Assembly (NCBI GenBank): GCA_035715725.1
Contig: DASTKT010000189.1
Location: forward strand, 1 to 42,271
Direction: 5' to 3'
Source: JADGGV01 sp035715725
Lineage (GTDB): Bacteria > Gemmatimonadota > Gemmatimonadetes > Longimicrobiales > RSA9
Length of the DNA stretch: 42,271 bases
Positions 1 to 7,180 of this stretch are shown piece by piece (positions within the stretch are counted from its first letter, which is position 1; each line of letters begins with the position of its first letter). The notes under the pieces are model-generated. The model was given only the letters and a program-made list of their open reading frames with translations. It was not told the origin of the DNA and did not search any database. A program made the translations under genes and the position numbers.

Positions 1-1348
1 CGGGCGCGCTCGCAGTCGCGGCCGCGCCGGCCGGAGCGGCGCTGGCGGGCGCTGTGCCCGGGGAGCCCGCGGCGGAGCTCATCGCCGGCGTAGCCGGGCC
101 CGCCGCGCCGGCGCCAGCCTCGCCGGCCGGCGCCATGGGCCCGGTGGCCGGCGCTTGTGGCGCACCGGTGGCCGGGCCGGCCGGCGCGCTCGCCCCGGCC
201 ACGCGGCTCGCCCCGGACGGTGCCGCCGCGCCTCCGCCCGCCGTCGCGCCCTCGGGGCCGGCGGAGCCGCGCCCCCAGCGGGCGACGCTGAAGACCGCGA
301 AGATGGCGACGGCCGCCGCCGCCACGGCGAGCCCGCCGTACGTCCGCCAGCGGGAGGCGCGGGCCGGCGCCGTCGCGGCGCTCCCCGCGGGGGCCGCCGC
401 GGCCGGCGCCGTCGCGGCCGCCGTCGCCTGCGCGGGGGTGCCGTTCGGCGCGGCCGGCGCCGTCGCGGCGGCCGAGAACGCCGCGGACGCGCCGGCCGGG
501 CCGCCCGCGGCCGCGATCGTCGGCGCGCCGACGCCCGTCTTCAGCTCCGCGGCGACCAGGTCCAGCTCGTCCTTCACGAGCCCGAGGTGCGCGAAGCGCT
601 CCTCGCGGTTCTTCTTCAGGCAGCGGTCGATGATGGCGGCCAGGCGGGGCGGACAGCCGGGCGCGAGCTCGGTGACGGGCGCCGGCTCCTCGTGGGCGAT
701 CTTGTAGAAGATGCTCGTGATGCTCTCGCCCTCGAACGGCCGCCGGCCCGCCACCAGCTCGTACGCGAGCACGCCGTAGGAGAAGATGTCGGCGCGGTGG
801 TCGATGTCCTGGCCCTTGAGCTGCTCGGGCGCCAGATACCCGGTGGTGCCGACGCTGAGCCCGGTCTGCGTGAGCTGCTGGTCGGCCTCGAGCAGCTTGG
901 CGATGCCGAAGTCCATGATCCGGACCTGGCCGTCCGTCTGGATGCGCACGTTGCCCGGCTTGACGTCCCGGTGGACCACGCCGTAGCGGTGCGCGAACGC
1001 CAGCCCCTCCGCGAGCTGCGACAGGTAGCGGACCTTGGTCTGCACGTCGACCGGATCGGCCCGCTTGATGATCCGGTCCAGGTCCTCCCCGCTCAGGAAC
1101 TCCTGCACGAGGTACGGCTCTCCCTCGTGCTCCCCGAAGTCGTAGACGGTCACGATGTTCGGGTGCCGCAGGTTCGCGGCGATCTCCGCCTCGCGCGTGA
1201 AGCGCGCGCGGATGTCCGCATGCCGCAGCGTGCACGTCTTGATGGCGACGTAGCGCTTCAGCGTCGGGTCGTAGCCCTTGAAGACTTTGCCGAAGCCTCC
1301 CTCCCCGACGATCTCGACGACCTGGTACTTGCCGAAGAACGAAGTCAT
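1..1348 (-). CDS. Membrane-anchored Ser/Thr protein kinase (Pkn type), 3' end cut by window
   Basis: Cytoplasmic Hanks-type kinase followed by one membrane helix and an Ala/Pro-rich tail that runs off the window. Read from the ATG at 1348: P-loop GEGGFG at residues 15-20, the VAIK lysine at 37, an REAEIA alpha-C glutamate near 54, HRDVKPGN at 126-133, DFG at 146-148 and APE at 173-175. All catalytic elements are present, so it should be active. A low-complexity Ala/Pro linker spans about 270-333, the transmembrane helix about 336-357, and the rest is low complexity with no sensor domain visible. It lies at one end of the T6SS island, downstream of a small unknown gene on the same strand. A PpkA-like role in T6SS control is inferred from position only. 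The frame stays open to base 2, so the true C-terminus is not in the window. Confidence 0.93.
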   Translation of the reverse strand, partial: MTSFFGKYQVVEIVGEGGFGKVFKGYDPTLKRYVAIKTCTLRHADIRARFTREAEIAANLRHPNIVTVYDFGEHEGEPYLVQEFLSGEDLDRIIKRADPVDVQTKVRYLSQLAEGLAFAHRYGVVHRDVKPGNVRIQTDGQVRIMDFGIAKLLEADQQLTQTGLSVGTTGYLAPEQLKGQDIDHRADIFSYGVLAYELVAGRRPFEGESITSIFYKIAHEEPAPVTELAPGCPPRLAAIIDRCLKKNREERFAHLGLVKDELDLVAAELKTGVGAPTIAAAGGPAGASAAFSAAATAPAAPNGTPAQATAAATAPAAAAPAGSAATAPARASRWRTYGGLAVAAAAVAIFAVFSVARWGRGSAGPEGATAGGGAAAPSGASRVAGASAPAGPATGAPQAPATGPMAPAGEAGAGAAGPATPAMSSAAGSPGTAPASAAPAGAAATASAP

Positions 1349-1595
1349 GCGTGCCTCGGGGCTGCGGGAGCTCGATGGCCGGAGTGCGAGCCGGGCGTGC
1401 GGAAGCGAAGGCGCCGCGCTCGGGTGCCGCGGAGCGAGCACCGCCGGCGCGCGCCGGCGGGTCTCCGCGGCGGCCGCGGAGCGCGAAGCGCCTCAAACGT
1501 AACGCCGGCTCCTGCCCATGCCAACGCCGGGCGGCCCCCCGGCCCGCCCGCCGTCCCCGGCTCGGCCGTGGCCGGCGCCCCGGCCCGGGCGCGCC
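1349..1595. other. Intergenic gap between kinase and small unknown gene
   Basis: No gene supported on either strand. The open frames here are GC-driven shadows. The stretch is rich in GCCGGC and GGCC words that could fold into weak hairpins, but I see no T-tract and no promoter-like hexamer pair. Confidence 0.4.
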
Positions 1596-1826
1596 TCAGT
1601 CGGAGAGATGCTGCGTGTGGTGGGCGCCGCCGTTGATGCGGACGGTGAGCGTCGCGCTGCCGTTCTGGTCGAGCGAGGGCTGGGTGAGGTCGTCGCCGAA
1701 CGTGACCGCCGTGCCGTTGTGGATCTCGAACTCGACGTCGTTGCGCATGTCGCCGACCTTGTCGCGAAGCCACTGGGAGAACGTCGTGATGAGCAGCTCC
1801 CGGTGTGCTGGGGTCATATTCGCCAT
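1596..1826 (-). CDS. Hypothetical 76-aa protein
   Basis: A small protein beginning MANMTPAHRE. The start at 1826 is chosen because GAGGAGG lies about 7 nt upstream; the second ATG at 1817 would be too far from it. There is no signal peptide, no cysteine and no membrane helix. The pattern is an N-terminal amphipathic helix (TPAHRELLITTFSQWLRDK) followed by a strand-rich, acidic and polar C-terminal part. I do not recognise a family. It is transcribed away from the TssB/TssC fusion gene and towards the kinase at 1348, with a 247-nt gap before that gene. No function is proposed. Confidence 0.75.
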   Translation of the reverse strand: MANMTPAHRELLITTFSQWLRDKVGDMRNDVEFEIHNGTAVTFGDDLTQPSLDQNGSATLTVRINGGAHHTQHLSD

Positions 1827-2135
1827 CTCGTTCCTCCTCGGTGGGCCGGCGGCCGCCTTCCGCCGCCTCGTGGGCGACGCCGGAACCGGTCGCGCACCAC
1901 CGCGCGCCCGCGGCGTCCCGGACCCGTCGCCGGCCTCGGCGCCGGGATAATGCGAAATGAATGCCGCCTCGACCGTTGCGTCGCCGTGGCCGCGCCTCGC
2001 GGACCCGCGCCGACCGGCGGGGCGGGTGACGCCGGCCCGGCGGCACGGGCAACCGCGGCTCGACGCCGCTTGCGACGCCGGCCGCCCCGAGCCACCTTCA
2101 ACGACGTTGCGATCTCTCCCCTCCGGAGGCCTTCC
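1827..2135. other. Divergent intergenic region
   Basis: This 308-nt gap separates the 76-aa gene (minus) from the TssB/TssC fusion gene (plus), so promoters in both directions are expected. The only AT-rich patch is around 1944-1963 and contains GATAAT. The rest is GC-rich with no clear -35 hexamer. Confidence 0.45.
1946..1951 (+). promoter_or_regulatory. Candidate -10 element for the fusion-methyltransferase pair
   Basis: GATAAT matches five of six bases of the -10 consensus and sits in the only AT-rich patch of the divergent gap. No good -35 is visible at 16-18 nt, and it would leave a leader of about 185 nt, so this is weak. Confidence 0.25.
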
Positions 2136-3623
2136 ATGCCCGCCCACGACCCCCGAAGCGACGTGCGTCTCGATGTCACGCTCGGCGAGGAGTCTCCCGC
2201 CCGACCGGCGCCGGACGCCCCGTTCTGCATCGCGATCCTCGGCGACTTCAGCGGCCGCGGCCGCCGCGGCGCCGCGCCGGCGACCGAGCTTGCGCGCCGC
2301 CCCGTGCTGCGCATCGACCGCGACGACCTCGATGCCGCGCTGGCCCGCGTCGCCCCCCGAGTCGAGGTCTCGCTGGATGGCGCCGAGCTGACGTTCACCG
2401 TCGACTTCCGCGAGCTGGACGACTTCCATCCGGACCGCCTGGCCGAGCGTCTGCCGATCCTGCGCCGGCTGAAGGAGCTGGAGACGGAGCTGCGCCGGCC
2501 GGCCGCGCCCTCGCGCCCGGCGAGCCCGCGCCCGGCGCCGCCGCCCGCGGCCGGCGGCGGGCTGCTCGACCAGATCGTGGAGGCCTCCGGCCCGGCGCCG
2601 GCCGCGGCTCCCGCTCCGACGGGCGATGCCTTCTACGACTACGTCCAGCGCATCGTGGCGCCGCACCTGGTGCGCGGTCCCGATCCGGAGCACGCGGATC
2701 TGCGGGTCCAGGCGGACGAGGCGGCCGCCGCCATCGTGCGCGCGATCCTTCACGACCCGGCGTTCCAGGCGCTCGAGGCGCTCTGGCGCGGCGCCTGGCT
2801 GCTGGTCCGCCGCACCGACACCGACGAGCGGCTGCGCATCTACCTCGTCGACGTCTCCCGGGAGGAGCTGGCCGCCGATCTCGGAGCCGCCACGGACCCG
2901 GCCGCGAGCGGTCTCGCGGGCCTGCTGGCCCGCGCAGCGGAGCAGGATCTCGGCGGCGCCCGCTGGGCGGTGCTCGCGGGGCTGTACACGTTCGGCTGCG
3001 ACGCGGCCGACCTCGAGCTGCTCGGCCGGCTCGGCGCCGTCGCGGCGCGGCTCGGTGCGCCCTGGATCTCCGCGGCCGAGCCGGCCCTCGCCGGGCTGCC
3101 TGGCTTCGAGGCCGCGCCCGACGCGAGCGAGTGGACGCCGCCGGCGAACCCCGCGTGGGACGCGCTGCGCCGCCGGCCGGAGGCCCGCTCGATCGGCCTC
3201 GCGCTGCCCCGCTTCCTGCTGCGGCTGCCGTACGGCGAGGACACCGACCCGTGCGATGCGCTGGAGCTCGAGGAGATGCCGGCGGGCGCGCGCCACGACG
3301 ATTACCTCTGGGGGAACCCGGCGCTGGCTTGTGCGCTCCTGCTCGCCCGGAGCTACGCCCGTGCCGGCTGGGCGCTCCGCCCCGGGATGGACGCCGAGCT
3401 CGACGACCTGCCGTTCCACCTGCGGCGGGAGGGCGGGGAAGCGACCGCTCAGCCGTGCGCGGAGGCGCTGATGACGGAGCGCGTCGCCGGCCGCCTCATG
3501 GACCACGGGCTCATGCCCCTCGCCTCGCTCAAGGACCGCGACGCCGTCCGGCTGGTCCGCTTCCAGTCCATCGCCTCGCCGCTGGCGGCGCTGGCCGCGG
3601 GCTGGCAGGCGGCCACCGCGTGA
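2136..3623 (+). CDS. TssB-TssC fusion-like sheath protein lacking the TssC C-terminal region
   Basis: A 495-aa protein that joins sheath-subunit pieces. Residues about 30-120 resemble TssB/VipA (CIAILGDFSG, then a DDFHPDRLAERLPILRRL segment, as in canonical TssB). After a Pro/Ala linker, LLDQIVEASG begins a TssC/VipB-like part with ALWRGAWLLVRRTDT and IYLVDVSREEL, as in the canonical TssC at 28378-29856. The frame ends where canonical TssC continues into its last roughly 115 residues (the FLRPHFQLDEL region), so that C-terminal sheath segment is missing. The ATG at 2136 has GGAGG about 7 nt upstream. The gene is followed at once by a methyltransferase. Separate, complete tssB and tssC genes exist in the same island, so this is probably not the bulk sheath subunit. 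A cap, adaptor or assembly factor is inference. Confidence 0.85.
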   Translation: MPAHDPRSDVRLDVTLGEESPARPAPDAPFCIAILGDFSGRGRRGAAPATELARRPVLRIDRDDLDAALARVAPRVEVSLDGAELTFTVDFRELDDFHPDRLAERLPILRRLKELETELRRPAAPSRPASPRPAPPPAAGGGLLDQIVEASGPAPAAAPAPTGDAFYDYVQRIVAPHLVRGPDPEHADLRVQADEAAAAIVRAILHDPAFQALEALWRGAWLLVRRTDTDERLRIYLVDVSREELAADLGAATDPAASGLAGLLARAAEQDLGGARWAVLAGLYTFGCDAADLELLGRLGAVAARLGAPWISAAEPALAGLPGFEAAPDASEWTPPANPAWDALRRRPEARSIGLALPRFLLRLPYGEDTDPCDALELEEMPAGARHDDYLWGNPALACALLLARSYARAGWALRPGMDAELDDLPFHLRREGGEATAQPCAEALMTERVAGRLMDHGLMPLASLKDRDAVRLVRFQSIASPLAALAAGWQAATA

Positions 3624-3640
3624 CGCGCCCGGAGACTCCG

Positions 3641-5161
3641 ATGATGCCCTTTCGCTTCGGCACGGACGCCGAGTTCGCCGCGGCCCGCGAGTTCCTCTCC
3701 GCGAGCGGCTTCGCGACGGCCGCGATCTGCGAGCGCCTGGGCCTCAAGGACCTCGGCCAGTTCAAGCCGCTGGGCGAGGGGCGCGCCACGCCGCCGGAGG
3801 TCCACGACCGCCTCGACGCCCTGATCCGCGTGTTCCTGGACGGCATGGCGGTCGAGGAGGCCGTGCTCGCCCCGCTCCTCGGCGACGAGGGGCTGGCCGC
3901 GCTCGCGACGCTCCGGCTGGTCGACCGGCACCCGGAGACGCCGGACCGCTGGGCCGCCAGCGTGATGCTCTACCCGATGGCCTCGCTCTTCGTGGCCTCG
4001 GACCTCGGCGTGAGCGCGCCCGGCCTGTTCCCGCGCGACGAGCTGACCCGCCCGGACTGCGTCTTTCCGGCGATCACGAGCAACACGCACACGTTCCTGC
4101 AGCAGCTCCCGACGACGCCGTGCGAGCGGCTGCTCGAGCTCTGCGCGGGCACGGGCATCGCCGCGCTGGCCGGCGCGCGCGTCGCCGGCCGCGCCTGGGC
4201 CACCGACATCACCGAGCGCTCCACGCGCTTCGCCGAGTTCAACGCGCGGCTGAACGGGATCGACAACGTCACGGCGCTTCAGGGGGATCTGTACGCGCCG
4301 GTGGCGGGGCTGACCTTCGACCGCATCGTCGCTCACCCGCCGTACGTCCCGGCTTCGGGGCCGCAGGTGATCTTCCGGGACGCCGGCGCGGACGGGGAGG
4401 AGGTGTTCCGGCGGCTGATCGAGGGGCTGCCCGACCACCTCGAGCCCGGCGGCCGCCTCTACTGCACCTGCATGGCCACGGACCGTGCCGGCGCGAAGCT
4501 GGAGAACCGTATCCGCGGCTGGCTCGGCGAGCGCGAGGCGGAGTTCGACCTGCTCGTCATCACGCACTTCGAGCTTCCGCCCACGGACTACTACCTGAAG
4601 CTCGCGTCGATGGGCACCGTGCCGTGGGGGATCGCCGAGCAGCGCAGCCAGCTCTACAAGCGCCTGGACGCGGAGCGGATCCTGTATCTGACGCTCGTGG
4701 CGCAGCGGCACGGGCCGCGCGCCTCCTTCTCCGTCCGCCGCGAGAACGGCGAGGGCGCCGGGGCGGCGGAGGCGGACGCCCTCGTCGCCTGGCTCACCGC
4801 CGTCGCCGACGGGAGCTGGCTCGATCGGCTCGCCGCGGCCCGGCCCCGCCTCTCCGGCGCGGCCCGGCTCGTCCTCTCCCACGAGGCGCGCAACGGCGAC
4901 TGGACCGTCAGTGCCGCGAAGGTGCAGGTCGAGCACCCGTTCCGCCGCACGGTGGAGCTGTCCCTGAACGCCGCCACGCTCCTCACGCTCTTCGACGGCA
5001 CGGCCACCGCGGCGGAGCAGCTCCGGCGGCTCCGCGCCGGCGGCGCGCTCCCGCCCGAGATGCCGGACGCGGCGTTCGCGAAGTTCCTGGGCGAGATGGT
5101 CGCGGAGGGGGTGCTGTCCCTGGACGGGGAGGCGCGGGCCGAAGCCGCCCTCGCGGGCTGA
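3641..5161 (+). CDS. Class I SAM-dependent methyltransferase
   Basis: A 506-aa protein with a Rossmann methyltransferase core. The SAM-binding motif I is ELCAGTGIAAL at residues 166-176, an acidic strand-2 end is at ATDI (about 187-190), and a QGDLY motif follows near 214. The catalytic loop reads HPPY at 232-235, related to the NPPY of PrmC/HemK and RsmC-type N-methyltransferases but with His replacing Asn. The first 150 residues look like a helical or winged-helix domain, and about 150 residues after the core are unassigned. The start at 3641 has GGAG 6 nt upstream; a GTG at 3620 overlapping the previous stop is possible. Coupling to the sheath-fusion gene (17-nt gap) suggests that a T6SS component is modified, but the substrate is unknown. 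It converges on the next gene with one base between stops. Confidence 0.85.
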   Translation: MMPFRFGTDAEFAAAREFLSASGFATAAICERLGLKDLGQFKPLGEGRATPPEVHDRLDALIRVFLDGMAVEEAVLAPLLGDEGLAALATLRLVDRHPETPDRWAASVMLYPMASLFVASDLGVSAPGLFPRDELTRPDCVFPAITSNTHTFLQQLPTTPCERLLELCAGTGIAALAGARVAGRAWATDITERSTRFAEFNARLNGIDNVTALQGDLYAPVAGLTFDRIVAHPPYVPASGPQVIFRDAGADGEEVFRRLIEGLPDHLEPGGRLYCTCMATDRAGAKLENRIRGWLGEREAEFDLLVITHFELPPTDYYLKLASMGTVPWGIAEQRSQLYKRLDAERILYLTLVAQRHGPRASFSVRRENGEGAGAAEADALVAWLTAVADGSWLDRLAAARPRLSGAARLVLSHEARNGDWTVSAAKVQVEHPFRRTVELSLNAATLLTLFDGTATAAEQLRRLRAGGALPPEMPDAAFAKFLGEMVAEGVLSLDGEARAEAALAG

Positions 5162-5162
5162 C

Positions 5163-5717
5163 TCAGGCGAAGCGGCGGAAGGCGTCCCGCCGCCGGTGCA
5201 GCACGGTGGGTGAGGGCAGCGTGGCGGCCACGCCGAGCGAGAGCACGGGGCTGCCGTTCACCTGGTACACGCCCGGGAAGTTCTCGTATTCGTCCGCGTA
5301 GAACGTCGCCGACTCGACGATGTACTGGATGCGCAACACGATCCGGTCGATCCGGACGCGGTCGAAGGGCGCGTTCGGGTCGGGATCCTGGTACGCGTTC
5401 CATTCCTGCAGCGGCAGGCCGGCCCGGACGGTCGCGCTGAAGGACTCGCCGGGAAGCAGGCGCGTCGCGCCGGGCACCTCCGGCTCGAAGCGCTGCACGA
5501 GCGGATCCTCGGGCTCCGGCGTCTCCCCCTGGAGCAGGAGCGCCGTCTCGTCCTCGGCCCAGCAGGTGTAGGCGATCTCGCTGCTGAAGGCGTCCTCGGT
5601 CTGGAGCTGGTTCAGCAGGTAGATCGGTTCGCCCCGACGGTCGTTGGCGATCGTGTACGTGGCGCGCAGCTCCGCCTCGTCCTGCTCCAGCCGAACGGCG
5701 AGCGTGAGTCCCTCCAT
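5163..5717 (-). CDS. Hypothetical 184-aa protein, candidate immunity protein for the PAAR-metallopeptidase
   Basis: An acidic soluble protein with no signal peptide or membrane helix. Alternating hydrophobic residues (LTLAVRLEQDEAELRATYTIAN) suggest a beta-sandwich. The start at 5717 has GAGGAGA about 8 nt upstream. It is the last gene of cargo module 1, 30 nt after the PAAR-metallopeptidase gene. That is where a cognate immunity gene would lie, and that is the only reason for the suggestion. A lack of a secretion signal would fit a cytoplasmic toxin target. I do not recognise the family. An alternative is an accessory or structural protein of the spike. Confidence 0.7.
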   Translation of the reverse strand: MEGLTLAVRLEQDEAELRATYTIANDRRGEPIYLLNQLQTEDAFSSEIAYTCWAEDETALLLQGETPEPEDPLVQRFEPEVPGATRLLPGESFSATVRAGLPLQEWNAYQDPDPNAPFDRVRIDRIVLRIQYIVESATFYADEYENFPGVYQVNGSPVLSLGVAATLPSPTVLHRRRDAFRRFA

Positions 5718-5747
5718 CGAGCCGTCTCCTCGGTCCGGGGTTCCGCC

Positions 5748-7172
5748 TCACGGGATGTGGCGGTAGTCCTTGCGCTGGGGGAGTCCCTGGTCCCGCCTGT
5801 AGCCGTTCTCGGCGTTGACGGTGTTGTGCTCCTCCCAATTCGTCCACGACCGGTCCCAGGCCGGGTCGCCGCTCTTCAGGGAGTCCATGTTGCGGCCGGC
5901 CGCGTTGTTGGCGGCGTGGTTCATCTCGTGGAACAGCACGACGTCCGAGGGCGTGCCGGGCGCCTTCGGGTTCGGGAACTTGCTCGGGTCGTACTCGATC
6001 CTCGAGCCGCAGCCCTGGCCGGTGCCGTTCGGATGCGCACTCGGGTGGATGCCGGCCCAGCCGCCGCGGCAGAACGGCCCCTTCGCGCCCGCGCTGAGCG
6101 GCGCGATGACGACCCCCTGGCCGATCTTCTCGAAGCTCTTCTCGAGGTCGCGCAGCAGCATGCGTCCCGCGGCGCTCTCGGCCATCTTCTCCAGGTCCTT
6201 CATCACGGCCTGGCGGAACGCCGCGTTCCCCCCATCCTCGATGACGATGACGCCCTTGTCGAGGAGCCGCTGGATGAAGGACTTGGCCGTCAGCTTCCGG
6301 AAGACCTTGCCGATCCCCTTGAAGATCCCCTTGATCGCGGCGCCGATCACCATGGCCGTGAGCGAGGGCATCGGGATCCCGCCGATCAGGACGTTCGAGC
6401 TCCCGGAGATCGTGGTCCCGAACATCGGGCCGGTGGGTGGGTCGGACGGCTTCGGGCTCGAGAACGTGCAGTGCTTCGTGATGTCCACCAGCAGCCGGCC
6501 CGCGCGCGCTCCCTCGATCCAGACCGTCGCCGAGCCGAGGTAGACCTCGTACATCGGGAAGTACCCGCCGCACCAGATCGCCAGGCCGATGTCCCCGCAC
6601 CGGGCCGCGGGCATCCCATTGATCAGCGTGTGGGTGGCGCCGGAGAGGATCGGGATCGGAATGATCGGGCCGGTGCTCGGCAGCGGGATCGGCGGCGCCG
6701 GCGGCACCACGTTCGGCGGGTGGTTGTGGATGTGCGGCAGCCCGAAGTCCATATCGAGGATGCGCAGCGCCGGGAACGCCGGGAACGGGATGACGCTCAG
6801 CGCGGCGCTCAGCATCTGCTCGGCGCTGGTCAGGAGGGCGAACGCTCCGCCGACCTTGCCGAGGACGCCCTCCGGGCCGGGCTTGTCCCCCTCGCCGACC
6901 AGCTGCTTGGCCATCTCCCACGTCGATCCCGCCTGCGCGGCGATCGCCGACCCCGCCTGGCTCCCCGAGGAATGCGACACCCCGGCCGTCGCGGTGTGAC
7001 CCAGGCCCGTGACGGTGGACCGGATGCCGCCCGGCGAGCCCTGCGCGGCGTTCACCCCGCGGGCCGTGTTCGTCCACACGTCCCACGGGCTGACCTCGTG
7101 CTTCTGCAGATTGTCGGCGTTCGCGCTGCCCCGGGCGATGACGCCCGCGACCCGGCCCTGGTCGACTCCCAT
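5748..7172 (-). CDS. PAAR-domain effector with C-terminal HExxH metallopeptidase (M91/NleD-like)
   Basis: A 474-aa specialised T6SS effector. Residues about 1-125 are an Ala/Gly/Ser-rich N-terminal region. A PAAR-type tip occupies about 145-275, recognisable by HIHNHPPN, the Pro-rich PIPLPSTGPIIPIPI run and the repeated metal-site pattern (INGMPAARCGD, then LIGGIPMPS). A hydrophobic/cationic helix region (about 275-300) leads into the toxin. The zinc-protease motif HEMNHA is at 415-420, and WEEHNTV at 446-452 plus NGYRRDQGLPQRKDY follow; this arrangement resembles peptidase family M91. The PAAR part should sharpen the VgrG1 spike and carry the peptidase into target cells. The ATG at 7172 follows the stop of the upstream TPR gene by 8 nt. 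Zn ligands His415, His419 and Glu447 or Glu448 are inferred from the motif. Confidence 0.88.
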   Translation of the reverse strand: MGVDQGRVAGVIARGSANADNLQKHEVSPWDVWTNTARGVNAAQGSPGGIRSTVTGLGHTATAGVSHSSGSQAGSAIAAQAGSTWEMAKQLVGEGDKPGPEGVLGKVGGAFALLTSAEQMLSAALSVIPFPAFPALRILDMDFGLPHIHNHPPNVVPPAPPIPLPSTGPIIPIPILSGATHTLINGMPAARCGDIGLAIWCGGYFPMYEVYLGSATVWIEGARAGRLLVDITKHCTFSSPKPSDPPTGPMFGTTISGSSNVLIGGIPMPSLTAMVIGAAIKGIFKGIGKVFRKLTAKSFIQRLLDKGVIVIEDGGNAAFRQAVMKDLEKMAESAAGRMLLRDLEKSFEKIGQGVVIAPLSAGAKGPFCRGGWAGIHPSAHPNGTGQGCGSRIEYDPSKFPNPKAPGTPSDVVLFHEMNHAANNAAGRNMDSLKSGDPAWDRSWTNWEEHNTVNAENGYRRDQGLPQRKDYRHIP

Positions 7173-7180
7173 GCGGGCGC

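Noticed and set aside
155..1636. A 493-codon plus-strand frame over the first kinase gene
   Set aside because: The minus strand encodes all kinase catalytic motifs in order. The plus frame is Arg/Ala-rich without any motif.
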